In this document: piece by piece, positions 42,387 through 51,218 of the stretch
Layout: each line of letters begins with the position of its first letter
Position numbering within the stretch: position 1 is the first letter of the stretch
Assembly: GCF_900188105.1 (NCBI RefSeq)
Contig: NZ_FZNP01000004.1
Span: forward strand, 434,001 to 498,000
Direction: 5' to 3'
From: Actinomadura mexicana
GTDB taxonomy: Bacteria; Actinomycetota; Actinomycetes; Streptosporangiales; Streptosporangiaceae
DNA length: 64,000 nt
The notes under the pieces: model-generated
The model's database searches: none
What the model was told of the DNA's origin: nothing
Seen by the model: the letters and a program-made list of their open reading frames with translations, nothing else
Translations under genes and position numbers: made by a program

Positions 42387-42998
42387 TCAGGCCGGCGGGC
42401 GGCGGTCGCCGGCGCTCGGGCCGGGGACGTCGACGGCGGCGAACACCGCCTGGATCTCCAGCGCGATGGCGATCTCGTCGCCGAGCATGACCCGGTCGCC
42501 CTGCAGCGGGATGTTGAACTCGATGCCGAAGTCGCGGCGGCTGATGGAGGCGGTGGCGGTGAAGCCCGCGCGGACGCCGCCCCACGGGTCGGGGCCCACG
42601 CCGTGGAACTCGGTCAGCAGCCGGACCGGGCGGGTCACGTTCCTGATCGTCAGGTCGCCGAGCAGGTGGTAGCGGGGCGTGCGGGCGCGGCGACCCGTCT
42701 TGGCACGTTCCACACCGGTACCGGCGAAGCTCATCACCGGATGGCGGCGCACGTCCAGGAAGTCGGCGGAGCGGACGTGCTCGTCCCGCTCGGCGCTGCG
42801 GGTGTCGATCGAGCCCATCCGGATCTCCGCGCGGGCGGTCGAGTCGCACGGGTCCGCGCCGATCACGACCTCGCCCTCGAAGTCCGGGAACGAGCCGCGC
42901 ACCGTCGTCATCAGGTGCCGGACCGAGAAGGTGATCTCGGAGTGGACCGGGTCGACGGTCCAGCGGCCGGCTTCGAGGTCGGGCACCTCGCCACCCAT
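42387..42998 (-). CDS. YceI-family lipocalin-like protein
   Basis: 203 residues with the YceI pattern: GRWTVDPVHSEITFSVRHLMTTVRGSFPDFEG (in part), IDTRSAERDEHVRSADFLDV, and SISRRDFGIEFNIPL near the end. YceI proteins bind polyisoprenoids or similar amphiphiles in an extended beta barrel. No signal peptide is present, so this member is cytoplasmic. I use the ATG at 42998, preceded by GGGGGG, rather than the in-frame upstream Met. Divergent from the universal stress gene. Confidence 0.9.
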   Translation of the reverse strand: MGGEVPDLEAGRWTVDPVHSEITFSVRHLMTTVRGSFPDFEGEVVIGADPCDSTARAEIRMGSIDTRSAERDEHVRSADFLDVRRHPVMSFAGTGVERAKTGRRARTPRYHLLGDLTIRNVTRPVRLLTEFHGVGPDPWGGVRAGFTATASISRRDFGIEFNIPLQGDRVMLGDEIAIALEIQAVFAAVDVPGPSAGDRRPPA

Positions 42999-43085
42999 CA
43001 AACCCCCCAAAAATCTGTGAACCCGGCAAAAGTACCCCAAAACTCACTCTGGTCTGTTCGGGCCCCGAGGGGGAATGCTTCGGAC

Positions 43086-43889
43086 ATGATCGGTGAACAC
43101 GTGCTGGCCGGATACGTCCCCGACGCGGGCGGCCGGGAGGCACTCGACCTCGCCCGCGGGATCGTCGCGCTGACCGGCGGCAGGCTGAGCGTGGCGACCG
43201 TCCATCCGCCGGACCTCCCGGCCGCGGCCGGGGAGGCCCGCGCGCTCCTGGACCAGGCGGCCGACCTCCTGGACGGCGAGCCGGCGGACCTGCTCGTCCA
43301 GGAGGGCCGCAGCGTCGGGCGCGGCCTGACCGTGCTCGCCAGCCGGATCGGCGCCGATCTGATCGTCGTCGGCTCCCCCGAGGGCGGCGCCCGCGGCCGG
43401 ATCGGCGTCGGCGCCGCCGCCGACCACCTGCTCCACTCGGCGACCGAGGCCGTGATGCTCGCCCCGTCCGGCCACCGGACGCCCGACGAGCTGGGCCGGA
43501 TCACGGTCATGTACGTGCGGCGGCCCCAGTGCGACGAGGCGGTCATCCGCGCCGCCCAGGCCGCCGAGCGCCTGGAGGTGCCGCTCCGGCTGGTGACCCT
43601 GGCCATCGGCGACGTCGGCACCGAACCGCTCCGCGACGACCTCGCACTCGCCATCCGGCTCGCCCTGGACTCCGCCGACCTGCTCCCCGAGGACGTCACC
43701 GCCGAGGTGGCCGAGGGCGACGACGTCGCGGACGCGCTGGAGGACGTGGACTGGCCCGAGGGCGAGCTGCTCGTCTGCGCGTCCAGCGAGGACGCCGCCG
43801 CCCACCGCGTCTTCCTGGGCGAGGTGGCCCTCAAGGTTCTGCGCGCCGCACCCTGCCCGGTCACCGTCCTCCCGCGAGGCTACTACTGA
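43086..43889 (+). CDS. Tandem universal stress protein
   Basis: 267 residues forming two UspA-like halves (about 1-138 and 139-267). The first half has ADLIVVGSPEGGARGRIGVGAAADHLLHSATEAVMLAP, resembling the ATP-binding G-2X-G-9X-G(S) motif in degenerate form (shown in part). The second ends in FLGEVALKVLRAAPCPVTVLP. Such proteins are often induced in stationary or hypoxic conditions. It is divergent from yceI. The ATG at 43086 is 9 bases after a GGGGGAATG stretch. Confidence 0.8.
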   Translation: MIGEHVLAGYVPDAGGREALDLARGIVALTGGRLSVATVHPPDLPAAAGEARALLDQAADLLDGEPADLLVQEGRSVGRGLTVLASRIGADLIVVGSPEGGARGRIGVGAAADHLLHSATEAVMLAPSGHRTPDELGRITVMYVRRPQCDEAVIRAAQAAERLEVPLRLVTLAIGDVGTEPLRDDLALAIRLALDSADLLPEDVTAEVAEGDDVADALEDVDWPEGELLVCASSEDAAAHRVFLGEVALKVLRAAPCPVTVLPRGYY

Positions 43890-43906
43890 GTAGTCCCTTT
43901 TGACCG

Positions 43907-43993
43907 GTTCCATGGAACGGCTTGCCGCCCACCGTTTACCTCGGCTACATTCCGTCGAGATCGGAACGTGACCTTGGAACGCGGCACGTTCCG
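43907..43993 (+). promoter_or_regulatory. GGAAC-repeat control region before CHAP gene
   Basis: GTTCCATGGAAC (43907-43918) is a perfect palindrome. CGGAACGTG (43962-43970) and CACGTTCCG (43985-43993) are perfect 9-base arms 14 bases apart, with TTGGAACGC between them. Four GGAAC motifs in 90 bases suggest an ECF-sigma (GGAAC -35) promoter or a regulator binding these repeats. Confidence 0.45.
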
Positions 43994-44046
43994 TCCCCCG
44001 GTCGGGCGCCACCTCGCCCGAACGAGCGAGGCGCGTCAGGAGCGAG

Positions 44047-45015
44047 ATGGACCCGATCGGCAAGAAGCTGCTCGACATCGCCACGAAGGAGCTCGGGTAC
44101 ACCGAGAAGGGCGACGGATACACCAAGTTCGGCGAGTGGTACCGCAAGAACCTCGACGGCGACCACGACGAGTACTTCTCGACGGCGCCCTGGTGCGACA
44201 TGTTCCTCGCCTGGGCCGCCGACAAGGCCGACGTCACCGGCCAGGCCGGGCAGTTCGCCTCCACCGTCGACCACGCCAAGTGGTTCAAGAAGAACGACGC
44301 CTGGGGCCACGACCCGGAACCCGGCGCCATCGTCTTCTACGACTGGAACGGCTCCGGCGACATCGACCAGGTCGACCACGTCGGCATCGTCGAGAAGGTC
44401 GACGGCCGCACCCTCCACACCATCGAGGGCAACGCCGACGGCTACAAGCTCATGCGCAAGACCCGCGACCTGGACTCCGTCGTCGGCTTCGGCTACCCGT
44501 CCAAGATCAAGGTCGAGGCCGAGTACACCCCGAAGCACGCCGCCCCCGCCCCCACCGTCGACCAGGTCGGCGCCCCCGCCACCGCGACGCGCACCCACGA
44601 GCAGCAGCACTCCCCCGCCCCCGAGCACGTCCCCGCCCAGGAGGTCGTCCTCGGCGGCATCCTCGCCTTCGTCCTGTGCGGCACCGTGGCCCTCGCCGCC
44701 GGCCGCGCCGCCGCCGCGAAGGCCCCCACGTCCCCGCCCATCCGCGTCCGCAAGCGCGGCAAGCACCACCGCCCGGCCACCCCCGTCGCCCTCCCGGTCG
44801 ACGTCACCCCCGCCGACCTCGACGCCGCGGACGCCGGCACGACCATGATGCCCGCCCTCTCGCTCGCCGCCGCCCACGAGGCCGAGGACCGCGAGTTCTG
44901 GGGCCGCATCGCCCACCTCGAAGAGGACGGCGAACTCGACTTCTGGAACAACCTGCACGCCGAGCTCACCGACTCGGCATCCGACCGGTACGCGAGCACT
45001 CCAGGATTCCGCTAG
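44047..45015 (+). CDS. CHAP-domain peptidoglycan amidase-like protein with membrane anchor
   Basis: 322 residues. Residues ~5-155 form a CHAP (NlpC/P60-related) domain with Cys50 in APWCDMFLAW, His111 in VDHVGIV and E127/N129 in IEGNAD as the probable triad. A Pro/Ala/Thr-rich linker leads to a transmembrane helix at ~197-220 (VLGGILAFVLCGTVALAAG), a basic stretch and an acidic C-terminal tail. There is no N-terminal signal peptide, so topology is unclear. CAGGAG lies before the ATG. It may remodel the cell wall; it is isolated and immediately precedes the tRNA cluster. Confidence 0.8.
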   Translation: MDPIGKKLLDIATKELGYTEKGDGYTKFGEWYRKNLDGDHDEYFSTAPWCDMFLAWAADKADVTGQAGQFASTVDHAKWFKKNDAWGHDPEPGAIVFYDWNGSGDIDQVDHVGIVEKVDGRTLHTIEGNADGYKLMRKTRDLDSVVGFGYPSKIKVEAEYTPKHAAPAPTVDQVGAPATATRTHEQQHSPAPEHVPAQEVVLGGILAFVLCGTVALAAGRAAAAKAPTSPPIRVRKRGKHHRPATPVALPVDVTPADLDAADAGTTMMPALSLAAAHEAEDREFWGRIAHLEEDGELDFWNNLHAELTDSASDRYASTPGFR

Positions 45016-45057
45016 AGTTGTTCGTGCGAGCCCGGGGGGCGACCCCCGGACCGGCAC

Positions 45058-45130
45058 GCGGACGTGGCTCAGTTGGTAGAGCATCACCTTGCCAAGGTGA
45101 GGGTCGCGGGTTCGAATCCCGTCGTCCGCT
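45058..45130 (+). tRNA. tRNA-Gly (GCC)
   Basis: Acceptor GCGGACG pairs with CGTCCGC; the anticodon stem TCACC/GGTGA encloses TTGCCAA, anticodon GCC; the T arm GCGGGTTCGAATCCCGT is standard. 73 bases, discriminator T, no encoded CCA. Confidence 0.97.
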
Positions 45131-45158
45131 CTGAGAGGCCCCCGTCAGGCCTCGCTCT

Positions 45159-45229
45159 GGTGGAGTGGCCGAGAGGCGAGGCAACGGCCTGCAAAGCCGT
45201 GTACACGGGTTCAAATCCCGTCTCCACCT
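45159..45229 (+). tRNA. tRNA-Cys (GCA)
   Basis: Acceptor GGTGGAG pairs with CTCCACC; the anticodon loop CTGCAAA within ACGGC/GCCGT gives GCA; T arm CGGGTTCAAATCCCG; discriminator T as expected for cysteine. 71 bases. Confidence 0.97.
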
Positions 45230-45243
45230 CGCAGCACACGCAA

Positions 45244-45315
45244 GGGCGATTAGCTCAGTGGGAGAGCGCTACCTTGACACGGTAGAGGCCACTGGTTCAA
45301 TCCCAGTATCGCCCA
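45244..45315 (+). tRNA. tRNA-Val (GAC)
   Basis: Acceptor GGGCGAT pairs with ATCGCCC; the anticodon loop TTGACAC within CTACC/GGTAG gives GAC; T arm CTGGTTCAATCCCAG; discriminator A. 72 bases. Third in the Gly-Cys-Val cluster usual in actinobacteria. Confidence 0.97.
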
Positions 45316-45320
45316 CGAGT

Positions 45321-45365
45321 CGGGCCACCGCGGTCGGCGCAGGAAGCGCCTCCCTCGGTGGCCCG
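45321..45365 (+). terminator. Terminator of the tRNA operon
   Basis: CGGGCCACCG (45321-45330) pairs with CGGTGGCCCG (45356-45365), and an inner GGCGC/GCGCC stem lies between. It starts 5 bases after tRNA-Val and is followed by a T-containing stretch. Confidence 0.65.
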
Positions 45366-45544
45366 CATTGCTTTAGGTTCGTTGCACCCATCGGTGAGCC
45401 GTTGCAGGCGCGCGCTCGTCACTCGGCGGTGCGAGTAGGCGATGCCCCTTGTAGCAGCGCTGTAGGCGCGCCTGCCGACTCCGGCGCGACGGGACCGTCT
45501 CAGCGATGGGCGGGTGACCTGTGCCTCACCGCGTTGACCCGCAC

Positions 45545-45868
45545 ACTGGTGTGAGGTGCCTGCTGGCGGCCAGACTGTGGCGGGAGCTGCTCCGCCGGGG
45601 CGACCTGGAGGAGCTGGCCGGTCTGCTGTCAGGTGGACCTGATCATCGAGGGCGTCGACGTCCGGGCCGACCTTCCCGGTCTGGCCGTGCCGACCCTCGT
45701 CATCTCCACCACGCTCGACCAGCTCGTCACCCCGCCCCACCACCGGCAGCTCGCCGACGGCACCCCCGGGGGCGCGCTACGCCGAGATCGCGACCGGGCG
45801 TCTTCCCTTCCTCGAGCGGCCGGAGGAGTGGGCCGCCCTGATCCGCGACTTCCTGCACGATGTCCGTG
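45545..45868 (+). pseudogene. Alpha/beta-hydrolase remnant with frameshifts
   Basis: Three fragments in different frames join into the C-terminal part of an alpha/beta-hydrolase. First comes LAARLWRELLRRGDLEELAGLL. After a gap and frame change comes IIEGVDVRADLPGLAVPTLVIS followed by TTLDQLVTPPHHRQLAD, which contains the usual acid strand. After a further one-base change at about 45770 comes ARYAEIATGRLPFLERPEEW, then AALIRDFL. The family's histidine (GHLPFLE) reads GRLPFLE here. The N-terminal half with the nucleophile is missing. It appears to be a decayed gene. Confidence 0.65.
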
Positions 45869-45869
45869 G

Positions 45870-46280
45870 TCAGGAGTCGAGCACGGCGGCGACGGCCTCG
45901 ATCTCCACGAGCTGGTCGGCGTAGCCGAGCACGGTGACGCCCATCAGCGTGCTGGGGACGTCGTGGTCGCCGAACCCGTCCCGGACCACCTCCCATGCCG
46001 CGACCAGGTCTTCCTGCCGGGGAGAGGCGACGAGTACGCGGGTGCTGATGACGTCGTGCAGCGCCGCGCCGGCGTCCGCCAGGGCGGTCCGCATGTTCTC
46101 CAGGGCCTTGGCCGCCTGCCCGGCGTAGTCGCCCACCGCGGCGGTGGAGCCGTCCTCGTCCAGCGGACACGCCCCGGCGAGGAAGATCAGCCGCGCCTCC
46201 GCCGGGGCGGTCGCCGCGTAGGCGTACTCGGCGACGGACGACAGGGACGCGGAGCGGATCAGCGTGACGGCACGGGGCAT
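45870..46280 (-). CDS. RidA-family (YjgF/UK114) protein
   Basis: 136 residues of the RidA fold: RLIFLAGACPLDEDG, AGQAAKALENMRTALADAGAALHDVISTRVLVAS, and STLMGVTVLGYADQLVEIEAVA at the C-terminus. The catalytic arginine of RidA deaminases lies in the position of the STR motif (VISTRVLV). The canonical C-terminal R..P..R..V..L pattern is altered, so it may belong to the RidA-related groups without imine deaminase activity. Stands alone downstream of the antiporter gene in the opposite reading order. Confidence 0.85.
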   Translation of the reverse strand: MPRAVTLIRSASLSSVAEYAYAATAPAEARLIFLAGACPLDEDGSTAAVGDYAGQAAKALENMRTALADAGAALHDVISTRVLVASPRQEDLVAAWEVVRDGFGDHDVPSTLMGVTVLGYADQLVEIEAVAAVLDS

Positions 46281-46366
46281 GGGCGTTCCTTCGGAGCGGG
46301 CCGGTGGGGTCCACGACCCTTTCAGAGATCTCCACGGCGGTCGACACGGACCCGCCGGGGCGGGCG

Positions 46367-47668
46367 CTACACCGCCTGCGGCTCGCTCGACCTCGCGGAG
46401 CGGCGGCCGGCGGGTTCGTCCGGCGCGACGGGGGCGTTCGGGAGAAGGGGCCCCGCCAGGGCCGTGGTGACCAGCGCCATCAGCACCATCATCGTGAACA
46501 TCCGGCCGTCGAGGACACCGAGGTTGACGCCGACGTTGAGAATGATCAACTCGGTCAGTCCGCGCGTGTTCATCAGGACGCCGAGCGTGCCGGCCTCACG
46601 CCACGACATTCCGGTGAGCCTGCCCGGGACCGTCGCGCCCACCATCTTGCCGGCGCAGGCGACGAGGATGATCGCGGCCAGTTCGATGAGGCCGCGGCCG
46701 GAGAGGGACCCGATGTCGACGTTCAGGCCCGTCACGATGAACAGGACGGGGAGCAGCACCGTGCTGATCCCGTCGAACGGCCTCCGCACGCCCTCGGCGA
46801 GGACGTCGAGCGGAGCGCGCGGCATGACGACGCCGAAGGCGAAGGCACCGAAGATCGCGTGCACGCCGATCCACGTCGTCGCATAGGAGGACAGGAACAG
46901 CCCGGCCACGAGCATGAGGACGTACATCGGCGGCACCCGGTCGGTGACCCACCTCCGCGTCACGTAGGCCAGCACCGGGCGGACGAGCAGCGCCATGATC
47001 CCGACGTAGACCGCCGCCAGGATGCCGATCTGCACCAGCTGCCCCGAGGCGCCGTCGGCGGTGACGAGCGCGGCGATCAGCGCGAGGAGGCACCACGCGA
47101 GCACATCGTCGACGGCCGCGCCGGCCAGTGCGAGTGCACCCACGCGGGTGCCCATCATGCGGTGCTCGGTCAGGATCCGGGCGAGCACCGGGAACGCCGT
47201 GATGGACATCGCCACGCCCATGAACAGGGCGAACGCCGTGAACGACGTGTCCCGGCCCGCCACCGTCCTGTGGTCGGGGTACAGCAGCGCCGCCAGGGCG
47301 ACGCCGAGACCGAAGGCGAGGGCGATCGAGCCGACCGAGACCGCTCCGGCCGCTCGGCGGCGCCCGTCCAGCAGCCGTCCGTCGAACTCCCAGCCGACGC
47401 CGAACATGAAGACCAGTAACCCGACCTGCGCGATCGCCAGCAGGTACGGCCGCGCCTCGGCCGGGAAGATGTGGGCGGTGGGGTCGCCCGGGAGCCGCCC
47501 GAGCAGGCTGGGTCCGAGTGCGATGCCGGCGATGATCTCGCCGATGACCGCCGGTTGTCGGAAGCGACGGACCAGGCGTCCGAGGACCGCCCCCGCCACG
47601 AGGACCACGGCTATGTCGGCCATCACGGTGGCGACCAGCAGATCGGAATCCTGCGCAAGGCTCTTCAT
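46367..47668 (-). CDS. CPA2-family cation:proton antiporter
   Basis: 433 residues with about twelve to thirteen helices. CPA2 features are QPAVIGEIIAGIALGPSLLGRLPG, VGLLVFMFGVGWEFD, the core VGALALAGAAVDDVLAWCLLAL with the transport aspartates (DD), and GVLMNTRGLTELIILNVG. The protein probably exchanges Na+ or K+ for protons; no nucleotide-binding RCK domain is attached. It is located between the LAL regulator and RidA. Some antibiotic clusters include such antiporters next to their regulators, but no link is proven here. Confidence 0.9.
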   Translation of the reverse strand: MKSLAQDSDLLVATVMADIAVVLVAGAVLGRLVRRFRQPAVIGEIIAGIALGPSLLGRLPGDPTAHIFPAEARPYLLAIAQVGLLVFMFGVGWEFDGRLLDGRRRAAGAVSVGSIALAFGLGVALAALLYPDHRTVAGRDTSFTAFALFMGVAMSITAFPVLARILTEHRMMGTRVGALALAGAAVDDVLAWCLLALIAALVTADGASGQLVQIGILAAVYVGIMALLVRPVLAYVTRRWVTDRVPPMYVLMLVAGLFLSSYATTWIGVHAIFGAFAFGVVMPRAPLDVLAEGVRRPFDGISTVLLPVLFIVTGLNVDIGSLSGRGLIELAAIILVACAGKMVGATVPGRLTGMSWREAGTLGVLMNTRGLTELIILNVGVNLGVLDGRMFTMMVLMALVTTALAGPLLPNAPVAPDEPAGRRSARSSEPQAV

Positions 47669-47744
47669 GGATGCTCCGTGTCAGTGCCGGAAGGGGAAAT
47701 GACCGAACGGCGATGCCCTGCTCACATGGCTTCGGGGATCGGCT

Positions 47745-50552
47745 TCACCGGACCAGTTCCGGCAGGCGCGACGACAGTTCCGTGCGGCGCCGGATCGCGA
47801 GTTTCCGGTACACGCGGGTGAGGTGCTGTTCCACGGTGCTGACCGTGATGAAGAGTTTCCGGGAGATCTGCTCGTTCGTGGATCCGCTGGCGGCCAGCTC
47901 CGCTACGCGCAGCTCCGCCCTGCTGAGATGGGGAGCCGACCGGCGGCGCTCGCCCATGCCCTGCGCGGGTGCGCCGTCATCGCGGACGGCGGCGAGCGAC
48001 CCCTGCAGGGGCGCGGCGCAGCATTCCTCCGCCAGCACCCTCGCCCTTCGCGCCTTCAGCTGGGCCTGGCCGCAGTCCCCGAGGGCCATGCAGGCATGGC
48101 TCAGATCCGTCAGGGCGTAGGCGAGCCCGAGCGAGTCGCCGCAGCTTTCGAAGACGCTCGCCGCCCTCAACAGCACGGGCCGACGCTCCGCGAGGTCGAG
48201 CGTCGCCGCCTGAACGCGGTAGGTCATCCCGCGGGTGCGCGACGGACCGGCCGGCAGCAGCGCCAGTTGTTCCGCTATCAGTTCCCTGGCCTGCGGGACG
48301 AGCCCGCTGCAGACGTAGGCCTGGGCCGCGTCGGTGCGCCAGGGCACCGCGGCCGGGCAATCGACGTCCCACGTTCTCATGCGGTCCCCGCACGCCAGGA
48401 AATCCCGTAAGGCGGCCTCGTAGCGGCCTGCCGCGAGAGAGAAGTGACCTCGCGCGCTGAGGTAGTGCAATCCGCCCAGGGTTTCCAGGGCCGCGCCGGG
48501 CACCGGGAACTTGAGGTAGCTCTCGGCGTCCTTGTAGCGCCCCATGGCCGTGAGTGAATGCACGAGGAACGCGAGCGGGACCACGAGAGCCGTTCCCCAG
48601 CTCTCAGCCGGCATGAGGGCGAGTGCCTCGCGCGCCTGCCGCTCGGCTTTCGCCAGGTCTCCGAGACGGTAGGAGACCGCCGCGCGCGCCGAGGTGTACA
48701 TCGCCTTCCAGACGAGGCCCTGCCTGTCGTTGGCGCAAGCGAGGAGCGAGTCGCACCATACCGAGGCCTGGTCGAGCCGGTCGGAGTAGATGAGCGCCAC
48801 CAGCGAGGCGACCGATGCCGCCGGGCTCGCGACGCCGGCCCCCGCCTCCTGGAGGATCGTTTCCGCGGTACGAACCGGGTCCACCGCCGGGGTCCCCCGG
48901 AGTACAGCGCCGAGTGCGGCGGCGGCCCGATGCTCAGGTGCCCTGGCGGGCGCCATGACGTCCACGGGGTCCGCGCCGCCGTGCCCCGCCACAGGCGCGA
49001 TTCCCGGGTAGGTGAGAGGGAGCCACAGGCGGAGTTGGTCGCCGCACGAGTGCGTGTGCTCCGTCGCCTGCGACGAGGCCCTGTCCCGCATCAGCGCCAG
49101 CACCTTCGCCGCCTGGTCCACCTCCCCGTGCCAGAGCAGATCTGTGATCACCTGAACCGATTGCTGGCCGTCGAGGTGGCCGTTCCCGATGGCCGCGACC
49201 AGATCGGGGAGGTAGCGCTTCACAGCGCCGGGATTGTGATGTCGCATGATGTCCGCGAGCTTGGCGGAGATATCCGCCTGCTCCCGGCCCCCCGCACAAG
49301 CGTGGTGCGCCTTCCTCAGGTGGCCGATGGCCGCTTCCCGGTTCCCGTTGACCAGCGCCTGGTCCGCCGCCTCACGCAGGACCTTGTTCGCCCACGGGAT
49401 CCTCTCCTCGACGAGCATCAGATGCTCGGCCATCGCCAGGGCGGGAGCGCCTTCGTCGCGCAGAAGATGTGCGGCGTGCGCGTGCATGGCGCGCCGCTCG
49501 TCCGGAGGGATACTGCTCATCACCGCCTTGCGCACGCTCGGCCGGCCGACGAAGTCGCAGTCCAGCAGGCCTTCGAGCCCGGCGGACGCCACCACCTGCC
49601 TGACGGACTCGGGAGCCATGTCGCAGAAACGGGCCACCACGGCGGGCGACCCGCAGGCCCCGAGGACGGCGATCGCCTGTGCGAGTTCGAGCACGACGGG
49701 TTCGGAGCGGTACAGGCAGCTCAGGACGGCGTGGCCGAACACGGGGCCCGGAACGGGGCTCCCGTGCCGGGCCGGCTCTCCGCCAGGTTCGGGCACATCA
49801 TCGGCGACCGTGCAGTCCTCGGCGAAAGCGTGCACGAGGAGCGGCTTTCCCCCACTTATATCTCGACAGTACGCTGCGAGCCGGCCCGCCCTCTCGATAC
49901 CGATGACTTCTCCGAGAATCGTTGCGACGCCCGTTACCGACAACGGCTTCAAAGGCATGTGTACGCAGTTCGGCATCCGCAGCATCTCGGCCTGGACGAC
50001 TCGCTGGACGCTGTTCCTGCCCATGCCGGGGCAGAAACTGAGCACGAAGACGATCGGAGCGCTTCCCATACGGCGCATCAGCGCCAGCAGGTAATGGAGG
50101 GACTCGATGTCCGTGAAATGGGCGTCGTCGACGCAGACCACGAGCGGCTGACCACTGGCCAGGTGCTGGAACGCAGTGTGCAGCAGATTGAGCGTGGACA
50201 GGGAGATCTGGCCGAGGTTTCCCGATTCGTCGACGCGCGGGGCGGCTTCGTCCACGCCTTCGAACAGTGCGCGGATCTCGCGCTCCGCGCCGGGCGAGGA
50301 GAGCCGGCGCCCTCGGAGCATCTGATCGATGACTCCCAGCGGATGGTCGCGCTCGAAACTGGACGCCGTGGCCTCTAGCACCGTCGCGCCGGCGTCGGCG
50401 CCCCCCTGCGCGAACGAGCGCAGCAGCGCGGTCTTGCCGCTCGCGAGCGAACCGCTGATCGCGATTATGCGACTTCCGCTCGCGGCGCATTCGCCATAGA
50501 CCTTGACGAAGGTCTTCTCTTCCTCATCGCGTTCTACCAGCTTGTCCATCAT
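47745..50552 (-). CDS. LAL-type LuxR transcriptional regulator (AAA ATPase + TPR + HTH)
   Basis: Large regulator of about 935 residues. The N-terminal ATPase has Walker A SGSLASGKTALL near 30-42 and Walker B PLVVCVDDAHF near 137. A long helical-repeat region follows (~350-860), and the C-terminal LuxR HTH is LSRAELRVAELAASGSTNEQISRKLFITVSTVEQHLTRVYRKL (in part). LAL proteins are often pathway-specific activators in actinomycete gene clusters. I place the start at the ATG at 50552 after GAGGGA; a GTG 18 codons upstream is possible. A NarL-type regulator gene precedes it on the same strand. Confidence 0.88.
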   Translation of the reverse strand: MMDKLVERDEEEKTFVKVYGECAASGSRIIAISGSLASGKTALLRSFAQGGADAGATVLEATASSFERDHPLGVIDQMLRGRRLSSPGAEREIRALFEGVDEAAPRVDESGNLGQISLSTLNLLHTAFQHLASGQPLVVCVDDAHFTDIESLHYLLALMRRMGSAPIVFVLSFCPGMGRNSVQRVVQAEMLRMPNCVHMPLKPLSVTGVATILGEVIGIERAGRLAAYCRDISGGKPLLVHAFAEDCTVADDVPEPGGEPARHGSPVPGPVFGHAVLSCLYRSEPVVLELAQAIAVLGACGSPAVVARFCDMAPESVRQVVASAGLEGLLDCDFVGRPSVRKAVMSSIPPDERRAMHAHAAHLLRDEGAPALAMAEHLMLVEERIPWANKVLREAADQALVNGNREAAIGHLRKAHHACAGGREQADISAKLADIMRHHNPGAVKRYLPDLVAAIGNGHLDGQQSVQVITDLLWHGEVDQAAKVLALMRDRASSQATEHTHSCGDQLRLWLPLTYPGIAPVAGHGGADPVDVMAPARAPEHRAAAALGAVLRGTPAVDPVRTAETILQEAGAGVASPAASVASLVALIYSDRLDQASVWCDSLLACANDRQGLVWKAMYTSARAAVSYRLGDLAKAERQAREALALMPAESWGTALVVPLAFLVHSLTAMGRYKDAESYLKFPVPGAALETLGGLHYLSARGHFSLAAGRYEAALRDFLACGDRMRTWDVDCPAAVPWRTDAAQAYVCSGLVPQARELIAEQLALLPAGPSRTRGMTYRVQAATLDLAERRPVLLRAASVFESCGDSLGLAYALTDLSHACMALGDCGQAQLKARRARVLAEECCAAPLQGSLAAVRDDGAPAQGMGERRRSAPHLSRAELRVAELAASGSTNEQISRKLFITVSTVEQHLTRVYRKLAIRRRTELSSRLPELVR

Positions 50553-50612
50553 TCCCTCAGAACCTCGCAACGGTGCAGATTCTCGCCAGGACCGGTCGGT
50601 GGTCACGGAAGT

Positions 50613-51218
50613 TCAGATCCAGTGCGAATCCCTGGCGATCGCCAACGCGTCGATCCGGTTGCGTGCGCCCAGCTTTGCCACCGCGGACGAGAGGTAGTTG
50701 CGGACGGTCCCCTCCGAAAGGTGCAACTGCGCCGCGATCTCGACGATCGTCTCCCCTCTGGACAGATGCTCCAGCACGGAGAGCTGCCGCAGGGTCAGCG
50801 GGCATCCCTGGTTGCCCAGCGCGGCGACCGTCAGTTCCGCGTCGAAGACCCTTTCGCCCTGGTGCACCCGCTGGATGGCTTCGAAGAACCGGTTCGGCGG
50901 TGCGCTCTGCTGCACCATGCCGTCGATCCCGCCGGTGAAGGCCCGGCGGACGACCGATCGGGTGAACGCCGCGGCGAGCAGCAGGCTCCGGCATCCCGGA
51001 AGGCAGGCGATCTTCTCGGCGATCGCGACCGAGCCGTTCTCCGCGCCGTCGAAGCTGATGACGGCGACGTCCGGCCGATGAATCTCGGCGAACTCCAGCG
51101 CATCAAGACCGCCGTCGACCGATCCGACGACGCAGATCCCCTCGCGTTGCTCCAGTAACGCGGTGAGCGCGCAGCGGGACAGGCAGAGGCTGTCGGACAC
51201 CATCACATCGATTTCCAT
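50613..51218 (-). CDS. NarL/FixJ-type regulator with degenerate receiver domain
   Basis: 201 residues. An N-terminal receiver-like domain (1-120) and a C-terminal LuxR HTH (CPLTLRQLSVLEHLSRGETIVEIAAQLHLSEGTVRNYLSSAVAKLG, in part). In the receiver the phosphoacceptor position reads Ser55 (PDVAVISFDG instead of the usual ..LLDI..), the acidic pair is reduced to SDS, and the conserved lysine is Gln (MVQQSAPP). It therefore probably works without phosphorylation, as do atypical response regulators of antibiotic clusters. It lies just upstream of the LAL regulator on the same strand. Confidence 0.85.
   Translation of the reverse strand: MEIDVMVSDSLCLSRCALTALLEQREGICVVGSVDGGLDALEFAEIHRPDVAVISFDGAENGSVAIAEKIACLPGCRSLLLAAAFTRSVVRRAFTGGIDGMVQQSAPPNRFFEAIQRVHQGERVFDAELTVAALGNQGCPLTLRQLSVLEHLSRGETIVEIAAQLHLSEGTVRNYLSSAVAKLGARNRIDALAIARDSHWI

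Noticed and set aside
45058..45315. Integrative element attachment site at the tRNA genes
   Set aside because: No integrase, no duplicated tRNA 3' end and no mobility genes are found downstream.
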